A DNA stretch of 64,000 bases. Origin: Mycolicibacterium vulneris (GTDB lineage: Bacteria; Actinomycetota; Actinomycetes; Mycobacteriales; Mycobacteriaceae). Of the stretch, positions 36,534-44,066 are shown piece by piece. Within the stretch, counting starts at the first letter, position 1, and each line of letters starts with the position of its first letter. The notes beneath the pieces are model-generated. The model saw nothing but the letters and a program-made list of their open reading frames with translations. It did no database searches and was not told the DNA's origin. A program made the position numbers and the translations under genes. The stretch spans positions 1 to 64,000 of the forward strand of contig NZ_NCXM01000014.1 in the NCBI RefSeq assembly GCF_002104765.1, read 5' to 3'.

Positions 36534-37424
36534 TTAGAACCGCGCGCGCGAGTCGATCGCGGTGTCGCTGGTGCGCAGCGGGCGGATCAGCGCCTCCTGG
36601 GCGAAGGAGGCCAGCAGCTCACCCTCTTCCGAGTGCACGGTGCCGCGCACGTATGACATGCCCGCGCCGACCTGGGTGCTCTCGTGCGTGTAGAGCAGCC
36701 ACCCGGTCCAGTCCACCGGTTCGTGGAACGCGACGGAGATGCTCATCGGTGCGGTCGACACGGTCAGGTGCGCCTGGGCGGTGCCGATGCCCTCGTGCGC
36801 CCGCATCGTGGTGGAGATGCCCAGATGGCCGGTGAAGTACGCGAGCAGTGCCTTGGCCAATTCGTCGCGGGTCGGGATCGGGTCGTAGTGCAGCCACGCG
36901 TAGAGCTCCGGCGGGCCGACCTCGTCGGGGCTGTTGACGTCGACGACGTCGACCAGGCGCAGCTCGCGGCCCACCATGGGCATCGGCGAGTGGTTGGCGT
37001 CCGCCGGGGCGGCCACCTCGGGGCGGGGCAGGTGGTGGCGGATGACATCGTCGGTCGGGACGTCGGCCAGCACGGTGATGCTCAGGCAGCGCCGGCCGTT
37101 CTGGTGCACGGCGACCACCGCCGTAGCGGTGGACCGGCCTTCGGACACGACGTCGACGACGAGTTCGATCGGCGGGCCGACGACGACGGCACGGGAGAAC
37201 ACGGCGTGCGCCGAGCGCACCGACTTGTCGGGGAATCGCTTCGCCACCGCGACGATCGCCTGCGCGAGCACCTGGGTGCCCTCCACCACCTGGCGTTCAT
37301 CGCCTACTGCGATGCCGGTGTCGCCGGTGAACCGATCGTCCCCGTCGGCCCGCACGTCGAACAGATCCAGCAGGCCCTGCACGGTCCATTCGGTCTGCGC
37401 GGATTCTTCAGAAGCCTTCGTCAA
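36534..37424 (-). CDS. Acyl-CoA thioesterase-like double-hotdog protein
   Basis: 296 aa from a TTG start with GGTGGAG upstream. TesB-like double-hotdog enzyme: the N-terminal half has VRSAHAVFSRAVVVGPPIELVVDVV and the C-terminal half has MSISVAFHEPVDWTGWLLYTHESTQVGAGMSYVRGTV, a standard ending for this family. It is first in the operon with the LLM and acyl-CoA dehydrogenase genes and faces box 2 at about 40 bp. It likely frees acids from CoA or balances the acyl-CoA pool. Confidence 0.82.
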   Translation of the reverse strand: MTKASEESAQTEWTVQGLLDLFDVRADGDDRFTGDTGIAVGDERQVVEGTQVLAQAIVAVAKRFPDKSVRSAHAVFSRAVVVGPPIELVVDVVSEGRSTATAVVAVHQNGRRCLSITVLADVPTDDVIRHHLPRPEVAAPADANHSPMPMVGRELRLVDVVDVNSPDEVGPPELYAWLHYDPIPTRDELAKALLAYFTGHLGISTTMRAHEGIGTAQAHLTVSTAPMSISVAFHEPVDWTGWLLYTHESTQVGAGMSYVRGTVHSEEGELLASFAQEALIRPLRTSDTAIDSRARF

Positions 37425-37461
37425 CCCACTCCACCTCTCGCGCTCGCGACTCAGCGCTCAG

Positions 37462-37489
37462 CGTGACACTTTGAGTAGGATTTGTAAAG
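37462..37489. promoter_or_regulatory. Box 2 of the shared TetR-type operator
   Basis: TGACACTT (37464-37471), 9 bp, TTTGTAAAG (37481-37489), framed by CGTGACA/TGTAAAG. It sits between the minus-strand thioesterase operon and the plus-strand SRPBCC remnant, so it may serve both. Read on the plus strand, GTGACA and TAAAGA with a 16-bp spacer could also act as -35 and -10. Confidence 0.72.
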
Positions 37490-37555
37490 ATCGGCTAACA
37501 AGACGGCGGCCCCGCCGATCGACGGGACGGCGGAACGCACAGGGAGGCAACACCA

Positions 37556-37744
37556 TTGGGCATCGTGAGCACCACTTCGGAGACCGCGTTCACGCAGTCC
37601 GCCGAGACGGTGTACGACTTCGTGACCAACCCGCGGAACTGGACCAAGACGTACCCCGGTCAGCTCTTTCTCCAGGCCAATCCGGCCAAGATCGACGCCT
37701 ACCACGAGGCCGTGGCGCGGGAGCTCGCCCGATCGGCAGATTGA
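37556..37744 (+). pseudogene. SRPBCC gene with apparent in-frame internal deletion
   Basis: 62 codons from TTG with AGGGAGG 8 bp upstream, so expression signals are intact. Residues 1-35 (MGIVSTTSETAFTQSAETVY, then DFVTNPRNWTKTYPG) are a clear START of an SRPBCC domain. Residues 36-62 (LFLQANPAKIDAYHEAVARELA) look like the extreme C-terminus of the same family. The roughly 80-90 residues expected between them are missing without a frameshift. It may be a dead gene or a retained leader for the promoter. The family assignment is by memory of the fold, not by search. Confidence 0.6.
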
Positions 37745-37761
37745 CACCGGCACCCGCGGTG

Positions 37762-37789
37762 CATGACACTTTTTCGGTGTTTTGTAAAG
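37762..37789. promoter_or_regulatory. Box 3 of the shared TetR-type operator
   Basis: TGACACTT (37764-37771), 9 bp, TTTGTAAAG (37781-37789), framed by CATGACA/TGTAAAG. It ends 28 bp upstream of the SMP-30 ATG. On the plus strand ATGACA and TAAAGC with a 16-bp spacer could be the promoter, giving a leader of about 20 nt that still contains the GGCGGGGA ribosome-binding site. Confidence 0.72.
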
Positions 37790-37817
37790 CGGACCGATTT
37801 GCCGAAGGCGGGGACGA

Positions 37818-38645
37818 ATGATTCCCGAGCCGGTGGCCAATGGATTCTGCTTCGGCGAGGGCCCGCGCTGGTTCGAGGGCCTGCTGTGGTTCTCCGACAT
37901 GCTGGGCGAGGCCGTCCACACCGCGACCATGGGTGGCTCGCTGACCACGCTGCCGCTGCCCGGTCATTCGCCGTCGGGTCTGGGCTTCCGGCCCGACGGG
38001 TCGCTGCTCATCGCCTCGACCGAGGACCGGCAGGTGCTGCGCTATGACGGCGAAACCGTAGCCACCATCGCCGATCTCGCCGACCTGGCGCCGGCCAGCC
38101 TCGGCGACATGGTCATCGACGACGCGGGCCGTGCCTACATCGGCTGCCAGGCCCTCAGCGGTGGGGTCATCCTTCGTCTGGACCCCGACGACAGTGCGAC
38201 CAGTGCCACTATCGTGGCCCGAGACCTCGACTTCCCCAACGGCATGGCGATCACCCCGGATCGCAAGACGCTGATCGTCGCCGAATCGACGGGCCGGCGG
38301 CTGAGCGCGTTTTCCATCACCGACGACGGCGCACTGTCCGACCGCCGGGTTTTCGCCGACGGCCTGGACGGCCCGCCCGACGGCATCGCGCTCGACGCCG
38401 AGGGTGGGGTGTGGGCGTCGATGACGCTGGCCCATCAGTTCGAGCGGATCGTGGCGGGCGGCACCGTGACCGACCGCATCGACATGGGTGACCGGGTCGC
38501 GGTCGCGTGCGCCCTCGGCGGTCCGCAGCGCCGCACCCTGTTCCTGCTGTCGAGCACGGAGGCCTATCCTCAGCGCCTGGTCGGCACCCGGCTTTCCCGG
38601 CTGGATGCCGTCACGGTGACCACTCCCGGCGCCGGCCTGCCCTGA
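37818..38645 (+). CDS. SMP-30/gluconolactonase-family lactonase
   Basis: 275 aa. Six-bladed propeller features: an N-terminal GFCFGEGPRWFEGLLWFSDM with the metal-binding Glu, FPNGMAITPDRKTLIVAES (about residues 135-153) with the Asn, and GPPDGIALDAEGGVWAS (about 180-196) with the Asp metal ligand. These enzymes open sugar or cyclic lactones with a divalent metal. This fits ring opening after the Baeyer-Villiger step. First of a two-gene transcript with the next thioesterase (15-bp gap). Confidence 0.87.
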   Translation: MIPEPVANGFCFGEGPRWFEGLLWFSDMLGEAVHTATMGGSLTTLPLPGHSPSGLGFRPDGSLLIASTEDRQVLRYDGETVATIADLADLAPASLGDMVIDDAGRAYIGCQALSGGVILRLDPDDSATSATIVARDLDFPNGMAITPDRKTLIVAESTGRRLSAFSITDDGALSDRRVFADGLDGPPDGIALDAEGGVWASMTLAHQFERIVAGGTVTDRIDMGDRVAVACALGGPQRRTLFLLSSTEAYPQRLVGTRLSRLDAVTVTTPGAGLP

Positions 38646-38660
38646 CCCGAGAGGTTGACA

Positions 38661-39491
38661 ATGACCGACGCCTATTACGAGCTGATCGACTCGACAGGTG
38701 ACGCCGCCGGGTTGGGCGAGAAGTTCCGGGCGACCGATCTGGCGCGCGGTACCTGGTCGGCGGCCATCCAGCACGGCGGTCCGGTGTCGGCGCTGCTGGT
38801 CCGGGCGCTGGAGCGGTGCGAGCAGCGCGACGACACGCGCCTGTCCCGGGTCGTCATCGACCTGTTGGGCGGGGTGCCGGCCGAGGGCGATCTGTGGGTG
38901 CGCGCCGAGGTGCAACGCCCGGGCAAGCAGATCGAGCTGCTCAGCGCGGAGATGCTGGCCCCCGGCCCCGACGGCACCCCGCGACCGGTGGCGCGCGCCA
39001 GCGGGTGGCGGTTGCAGCACCAGGACACGGAACCGATCGCGCACGCGCCGGCGCCACTCCCCCGGCCACGCGCCGAGGCCTTCAACCGCAACCTCAAGGC
39101 GCGGGACTGGGACCGCAATTATGTGCACAGCCTGGAGTGGCTGTGGCTGACCGAACCGCTCAGCGAGGGGCCCGGCGAATCGTGGATCAACCCGACCGTC
39201 GACCTGGTCAACGGCGAATCCATGACGCAGCTGGAACGGCTGTTCGCGGTGGCCGACTGCGCCAACGGCATCGGCAGCAAGCTCGACATCACCAAATGGA
39301 CCTTCCTCAACACCGATCTGACTGTGCACGTATTTCGTGTTCCCGACGGCGACTGGATCGGCATTCGGGCGGAGACCAGCTACGGGCCGGACGGCATCGG
39401 GACGACCATCGGCACGTTGTTCGACGAGCAGGGCGCGGTCGGCGCCATCCAGCAGTCGGTGCTGGTGCGCCGGCGCCCGCCTCGGGCCTAA
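38661..39491 (+). CDS. Acyl-CoA thioesterase family protein (double hotdog)
   Basis: 276 aa from the ATG at 38661, 7 bp after GAGAGG; a TTG two codons upstream is too close to that site. TesB-like pattern: IQHGGPVSALLVRALER (about residues 34-50), VDLVNGESMTQLERLFAVADCANGIGS and NTDLTVHVFRVPDGDWIG in the second hotdog. A second thioesterase in the same regulon as the one at 36534, and not closely similar to it. Substrate unknown. Confidence 0.82.
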   Translation: MTDAYYELIDSTGDAAGLGEKFRATDLARGTWSAAIQHGGPVSALLVRALERCEQRDDTRLSRVVIDLLGGVPAEGDLWVRAEVQRPGKQIELLSAEMLAPGPDGTPRPVARASGWRLQHQDTEPIAHAPAPLPRPRAEAFNRNLKARDWDRNYVHSLEWLWLTEPLSEGPGESWINPTVDLVNGESMTQLERLFAVADCANGIGSKLDITKWTFLNTDLTVHVFRVPDGDWIGIRAETSYGPDGIGTTIGTLFDEQGAVGAIQQSVLVRRRPPRA

Positions 39492-39507
39492 CGTGGGAGC
39501 GAATGAC

Positions 39508-39535
39508 CATGACACCTCGCCGACACTTCGTAAAG
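39508..39535 (+). promoter_or_regulatory. Box 4 of the shared operator and leaderless tetR promoter
   Basis: TGACACCT (39510-39517), 9 bp, TTCGTAAAG (39527-39535), framed by CATGACA/CGTAAAG; the last arm is degenerate at one base. The -10-like TAAAGT (39531-39536, a TANNNT match) ends exactly 7 bp before the ATG of tetR at 39544, the classic geometry of a leaderless mycobacterial transcript. ATGACA (39509-39514) could be the -35 with a 16-bp spacer. This implies autoregulation. Confidence 0.7.
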
Positions 39536-39543
39536 TTTGACTC

Positions 39544-40089
39544 ATGAGCCAGCCGGCCCGGGCGACGACGATCGCCGAAACCGACACCTCGACGCGCCAG
39601 CGCATCCTGGCGGCCACCGCCGAGGTGCTCGGCCGCAACGGCAAGACCAAGCTCAGCCTGTCCGACGTCGCAACCCAGGCGGGCGTCTCCCGCCCGACGC
39701 TGTACCGCTGGTTCGCCTCCAAAGAGGAACTGCTGTCGGCCTTTTCGGCCTACGAGCGCCAGATCTTCGAAAGCGGTCTGGTGAAGGCCACCGCGGGGCT
39801 GAAGGGCGTGGACAAGCTCGACGCCGTGCTGCGGTTCATCGTCGAGTACCAGCATTCGTACTCCGGGGTGCGCATGGTCGACGTCGAGCCCGAGCACACC
39901 ATCGCCCAGTTCTCCTGGGTCATCCCGCAGATGCGCGAGGGCCTGCAGCGCCACCTGCCCGGGCCCAACGCGGCGGTCAAGGCGGCGACGGTCATCCGGA
40001 TTGCGATCTCGCACTACATCGTGCGAAGCGATGACGCTGAACAATTTTTGGCGCAGCTGCGGCACGCGGTGGGAATCAAGGCCGGCTAG
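39544..40089 (+). CDS. TetR-family regulator of the accessory cluster
   Basis: 181 aa. N-terminal TetR DNA-binding domain (about residues 17-63) with LSLSDVATQAGVSRPTLYRWFASKEELL as the helix-turn-helix (about 37-64). The C-terminal ligand domain is short. No ribosome-binding site precedes the ATG, in agreement with a leaderless mRNA. Because box 4 covers its own promoter and boxes 1-3 precede the catabolic operons, it is the best candidate for the factor that binds them. The inducer is probably a pathway acyl-CoA. Overlaps the convergent Rv0161-like gene by 4 bp. Confidence 0.9.
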   Translation: MSQPARATTIAETDTSTRQRILAATAEVLGRNGKTKLSLSDVATQAGVSRPTLYRWFASKEELLSAFSAYERQIFESGLVKATAGLKGVDKLDAVLRFIVEYQHSYSGVRMVDVEPEHTIAQFSWVIPQMREGLQRHLPGPNAAVKAATVIRIAISHYIVRSDDAEQFLAQLRHAVGIKAG

Positions 40090-41426
40090 TCGAACAACAC
40101 CGCGGCGTTGAGATAGCCCGTCGGGTCCAGCGCGGCCTTGACCGTCCGCATCGCGGCGATGTCGGCGGGCCCGCGGGACATGGCGAGGTAGGGCCGTTTG
40201 CGGCTGCCGACGCCGTGTTCGGAGCTGACGTTGCCGCCGGATCGCGCGATGAGGTCCATCATCGGCTCGTATAGCACCCGCTCGCGGTCGGCCGGGCAGC
40301 GCAACACGTTCAGGTGCAGGTTGCCCTCACCGATGTGACCGAACAGCACCGGCAGCGCGTCGGGGGCATGCGTGTGAACCAAAGCGACTGCGTGCCTTTC
40401 GAATTCGCTGATCGCCGACAGCGGCAGCGAGACATCGAACTTCAGCGGGGGCCCGTACACGCCTAGCACCTCGGCCAGCGATTCGCGGACCTGCCACAAC
40501 CGTTGCTGTGCAGCAAGATCCACGCCGACCGCGGGATCGGCGCGCATCGGCACGTCGTCGAGCAGCTCGGCCAGCCGCCCGGTCTGGTCGTGATCGGCGG
40601 CCAGTTCCACCAGCAGCAGCCACTCGCCGGTGACCGGGGCGCCGACGCCGCGGTGCTCCTGGGTCAGCGCGGCGGCCCGGCCGTCGATCAATTCCAGGGC
40701 GGCGATGCCGTCCACGTCGCGGAAGGTGCGCCCGGCGGCCACCAGCGCCTCCAGGTCGGCGAACCCGCAGATCGCCGTCACCCGGTGCGGCGGGGTGGCG
40801 TGCAGCCGCAGGTCCAGCTCGGTGATGACGCCCAGGGTGCCCTCGGCGCCCACGAACAGCGCCGGCAGGTCGTAGCCGGTGTTGTCCCGGCGCACCCGGC
40901 TGTGCCGGCGTAGCAGCGTGCCGTCGGGCAGGGCCACCTGCACGCCGACCACCTGTTCGCCCATGTTGCCGTAGCGGACCGTGCGCAGGCCGCCGGCGTT
41001 CGTCGATGCCATGCCGCCGACGGTCGCGGTGTCGCGGGCCGCCAGATCCACGCCGAACACCAAACCGGCCGCGCCCGCGGCCCGTTGCACCGCGGCCAGG
41101 GTCGCGCCGGCGCCGACCTCGACGCGGCGCTCCACGGTGTCGAGGTCACCGACGGCGTGCAGCCGCTCGGTGGACAACAACACGTCGTCGTGCTCGGGAA
41201 CGGTGCCGGCCACCAGCGAGGTCCGGCCGCCCTGCACTGTCACGTGCGCCCCGGCGTCCCGGCACACCCGCAGCACCTCGGCGACCTGCTCGGCCGAGCC
41301 CGGCCGCACCAGCGCGCTCGCCTTGCCCCGGTACCGGCCGGTGTGGTCGACGCTGCGCGCCGCCAGCACATCGGGGTCGGTGACGACGTGGTTCGACCCG
41401 ACCAGGCTCGCCAGACTGCGCAGCAT
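40086..41426 (-). CDS. FAD-linked oxidase, GlcD-like (Rv0161 homologue)
   Basis: 446 aa from the ATG at 41426. PCMH-type FAD-binding domain (about residues 35-215) with VTVQGGRTSLVAGTVP and TVGGMASTNAGGLRTVRYGNMGEQVVGV, then the FAD-oxidase C-terminal domain with FGHIGEGNLHLNVL and SSEHGVGSRKRPYL. Related to D-lactate, glycolate and 2-hydroxyglutarate dehydrogenases; the 2-hydroxy acid used here is unknown. It resumes the backbone shared with M. tuberculosis after the accessory block. Confidence 0.88.
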   Translation of the reverse strand: MLRSLASLVGSNHVVTDPDVLAARSVDHTGRYRGKASALVRPGSAEQVAEVLRVCRDAGAHVTVQGGRTSLVAGTVPEHDDVLLSTERLHAVGDLDTVERRVEVGAGATLAAVQRAAGAAGLVFGVDLAARDTATVGGMASTNAGGLRTVRYGNMGEQVVGVQVALPDGTLLRRHSRVRRDNTGYDLPALFVGAEGTLGVITELDLRLHATPPHRVTAICGFADLEALVAAGRTFRDVDGIAALELIDGRAAALTQEHRGVGAPVTGEWLLLVELAADHDQTGRLAELLDDVPMRADPAVGVDLAAQQRLWQVRESLAEVLGVYGPPLKFDVSLPLSAISEFERHAVALVHTHAPDALPVLFGHIGEGNLHLNVLRCPADRERVLYEPMMDLIARSGGNVSSEHGVGSRKRPYLAMSRGPADIAAMRTVKAALDPTGYLNAAVLFD

Positions 41427-41485
41427 GATCGCGGTTATAGCACCGCCCACGCGGGTCGCTCACACCGGCCGCGAATTGTGCGGCT

Positions 41486-42100
41486 TCAGTCCCGCGGTGG
41501 CGGCACCGCGCGGAAACACCCTTCGAAATGGCCGTTCTCGATCCCCACGGTCTGCATGAACGAGTGGGCGACGACGGGGCCGACATGACGAAATCCCGCC
41601 TGCCGCAACGCGCGGGCAAGCTGGTCGGACTCCGGACTGGTCATCCGACCGTCGGCCCAGCTCCGCAACCGGTGGTGTTGACGCGGTTGATGTTTCCAGG
41701 CCAGGCGCGCCAGCGAGTGTTCGATCAGCAGGCGAGCGTTGTGCAGCGTCGCCTCGATCTTTCGCCGATTGCGAATGATGGAGGTATCGGCCATCATTCG
41801 CTCGACGTCGCCGTCGGTCATCGCGGCCACCGCGGCCGGGTCGAACCCGTGAAACGCGGCGCGCAGGTTGTCCCGCTTGTCGAAGACGGTCCCCCAGGAC
41901 AGGCCGTTCTCGAAATAGGTCAGCACCAATACCTCGAACAGCTCGGCCTCGTCGCGGGTCGGCTTGCCCCACTCGTCGTCGTGGTAGGCGATCAGATCGC
42001 GGCCCGTCTCGCTGGCCCAGCGACACCGGACGACGCCGTCGGCACCGGCCACCACGGTCGGTAGGTGTGCTGGCACATCCACGCCGGCCATGGCCTTCAC
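41486..42100 (-). CDS. DNA-3-methyladenine glycosylase I (Tag family)
   Basis: 204 aa from GTG with GAGGG 8 bp upstream. Tag motif RCRWASETGRDLIAYHDDEWGKP (about residues 25-47) gives the zinc Cys and His and the start of the pocket. ENGLSWGTVFDKRDNLRAAFHGFDP follows. A second zinc site near the C-terminus (HVGPVVAHSFMQTVG) is kept. It excises 3-methyladenine. It starts 10 bp after the aldo/keto reductase stop, so the two are probably co-transcribed. Confidence 0.85.
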   Translation of the reverse strand: MKAMAGVDVPAHLPTVVAGADGVVRCRWASETGRDLIAYHDDEWGKPTRDEAELFEVLVLTYFENGLSWGTVFDKRDNLRAAFHGFDPAAVAAMTDGDVERMMADTSIIRNRRKIEATLHNARLLIEHSLARLAWKHQPRQHHRLRSWADGRMTSPESDQLARALRQAGFRHVGPVVAHSFMQTVGIENGHFEGCFRAVPPPRD

Positions 42101-42110
42101 GTCGCGGCCC

Positions 42111-43058
42111 TCAACTACCCTTGGGCACCTCGGCGAAACCCGGTTGTCCCGCGTCTACAACGGAATTGAACCGGTACCGAGTCTCGAGACGCTCGTTGAT
42201 CTCTTGGATCGCGTCCTCGGGAAGCGCGGTCACATCGAAGTTCTCGCGGATGCGTGACGGTGTGACGGATCCCGTGAGAACTGCGGTGCCGCGCTGGATT
42301 CCCCAGGCCAAAAGCACTTGCGCAGGCGTCTTTTCAACGCGTCGGGCGATCGAGACGACAAGCGGGTCATCGAGCAGCCGCGGTTCCAGCGCGTGTCCCA
42401 GCGAGGCAAACGCCAAGAGGATGATCCCGTCGGTTTCCCGCAATCCATGGAGTTCCCATTGCGGGTGGTACGGGTGCGACTCGACCTCCACGACTGCCGG
42501 CTTGATGCGGGCGGTGTCGACGATTTTCCGGGCGCCTTCGACGTCGATGTCCGACAGGCCTATCGCTCGCGTAAGCCCGTCATCCACAAGGGCTTCCATT
42601 GCGGCCCAGGTCTCCTCCAACGTGACCCCGTCGTCGTAGACGACCGCTCCGTGGATGTCGCGGGGGTCTTGGTCATCGCCAGGCTGGAACGCGAACGGGG
42701 TGTGCACCAGATATAGGTCGACCGCGTCTAGCCCGAGCCTGCCCAGGCTCGCCCGCAGCGCGGGCTTCACGCGTTCAGGGCGATGGTTGTTGTTCCACAG
42801 CTTGGTGGTCACGAACAGCTCTTCGCGGCGCACCGTTCCGGAGGCGAACAGCTCCTTGAGGGCCGCACCGACCTCGGCTTCATTGCGGTACCGCTCGGCT
42901 GCATCGAGGTGGCGGAAACCCACCTCGACCGCGGTCTTGACGGCATCGCGCGTCTTGGTGTTATCGGAGAGCGACGTGCCAAACCCGAGCGCCGGAAGGT
43001 GACCGCGGCCGTCGTTCAGGGCAATTGTTTGCTGATTGGGGTTGATGATGGATGCCAT
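42111..43058 (-). CDS. Aldo/keto reductase
   Basis: 315 aa TIM barrel, ATG with GAGGAG 9 bp upstream. Catalytic tetrad Asp52, Tyr57, Lys86 and His119 is visible in LDAAERYRNE, TTKLW and LYLVHTPF. NADPH-dependent reduction of an aldehyde or ketone; substrate unknown. A strong dyad lies 25-43 bp upstream, so it is probably controlled by a local repressor. In an operon with the Tag-family gene. Confidence 0.9.
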   Translation of the reverse strand: MASIINPNQQTIALNDGRGHLPALGFGTSLSDNTKTRDAVKTAVEVGFRHLDAAERYRNEAEVGAALKELFASGTVRREELFVTTKLWNNNHRPERVKPALRASLGRLGLDAVDLYLVHTPFAFQPGDDQDPRDIHGAVVYDDGVTLEETWAAMEALVDDGLTRAIGLSDIDVEGARKIVDTARIKPAVVEVESHPYHPQWELHGLRETDGIILLAFASLGHALEPRLLDDPLVVSIARRVEKTPAQVLLAWGIQRGTAVLTGSVTPSRIRENFDVTALPEDAIQEINERLETRYRFNSVVDAGQPGFAEVPKGS

Positions 43059-43082
43059 TTTCGTGGGCTCCTCGAATGGATT

Positions 43083-43101
43083 CGGTCAAATCATATGACC
43101 G
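43083..43101. promoter_or_regulatory. Dyad operator at the aldo/keto reductase promoter
   Basis: CGGTCAAATCATATGACCG is a 19-bp dyad with one mismatched base pair (plus the centre). On the minus strand it contains TATGAT, a good -10, so a bound protein would block the promoter. The remaining spacer to 43308 has no gene I can support. Confidence 0.5.
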
Positions 43102-43308
43102 GTCAGCCATCGTCGGCTTGCCGAGAGCCCGTTGCTCGGGCATATGCATAGTTGTCCGCCTCTGAGCGACTACTGGTTACTTACGGCAGCGACCCGGAGC
43201 GACTGGCACCCCGGCCGTTGTCGCTCGGAGGCGGGCGACAGCAACATTCCCTCCGGCGAGCGAAAGCGAGGAAAGGAACGGGAAAGCAGCCATCGAGAAC
43301 TCGGCGCC

Positions 43309-44049
43309 CTAGAACTCCTTGTGATTCACGTCGGTGACCAGGCCGCCGTCCATCACGTACTCGCTGCCGGTGGAATAGGACGACTCGTCGCTGGCGAGGA
43401 AGAGCACGAAGGTGGCGACTTCCCGGACCTCGCCTGGACGCCCGAGCGGAATGGTCACCATGTCCTCGGGCAGGTGCGCGGTCATCGGGGTGCGGATGAA
43501 CCCCGGGTGCACCGAGTTGACCCGGATATTGTGCGGAGCCAGCTCCAGTGCCGCCGACTTCGCCAGGCCGCGCACGCCCCACTTGGACGCGACGTAGGGG
43601 TGCACCATGGGCGCGCCGCGCAGGCCCTCGATGGACGACACGTTGATGATCGAGCCGCCCCCGGCGGCGATCATCGGCTCGACCGAGGCCCGCATGCCTA
43701 GGAATGTCCCGGTCAGGTTGACGTCAATCACCTTCTGCCACTTGGCCAGATCGAAGCTCTTCAGCGGGCCGAGCGCGACGGTTCCGGCGTTGTTGACCAG
43801 CACGTTGAGCTTGCCGAATTCGCCGACCGCGGTGGCGACGGCGGCGTCCCACTGGTCGGGCTGGGTGACGTCGAGGTGCACGTAGCGCGCGGAGTCGCCG
43901 ATCTCGTCGGCCAGCGCCTTGCCCTGGTCGTCCAGGATGTCGCCGATCACGACCTTGGCGCCCTCCTCGACCAGCAGCCGCGCGTCTTCGGCTCCCATGC
44001 CGCCGGCGCCACCACTGATCAGCGCTACCTTGCCGTCTACCCGACCCAC
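43309..44049 (-). CDS. SDR, FabG3-like hydroxysteroid dehydrogenase
   Basis: 246 aa. SGGAGGMG cofactor motif (residues 12-19), NNAG 86-89, catalytic Ser139, Tyr152 and Lys156. The sequence around VVIGDILDDQGKALADEIGDSARYVHLDVTQPDQW and the SYSTGSEYVMDGG ending closely follows M. tuberculosis Rv2002 (FabG3), a 20-beta-hydroxysteroid dehydrogenase, although substrate identity here is inferred. It lies 17 bp downstream of the DapB-fold gene on the same strand. Confidence 0.9.
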   Translation of the reverse strand: MGRVDGKVALISGGAGGMGAEDARLLVEEGAKVVIGDILDDQGKALADEIGDSARYVHLDVTQPDQWDAAVATAVGEFGKLNVLVNNAGTVALGPLKSFDLAKWQKVIDVNLTGTFLGMRASVEPMIAAGGGSIINVSSIEGLRGAPMVHPYVASKWGVRGLAKSAALELAPHNIRVNSVHPGFIRTPMTAHLPEDMVTIPLGRPGEVREVATFVLFLASDESSYSTGSEYVMDGGLVTDVNHKEF

Positions 44050-44066
44050 GTGGGTCTCCTTTCGAT

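Noticed and set aside
32305..39535. Reading the four boxes simply as promoters (-35 GTGACA, -10 TAAAGN)
   Set aside because: Only partly rejected: box 1 points toward no plus-strand gene, the 9-bp-spaced flanks beyond the hexamers are also conserved, and only box 4 has the final T of TANNNT. An operator that overlaps promoters explains all four better.
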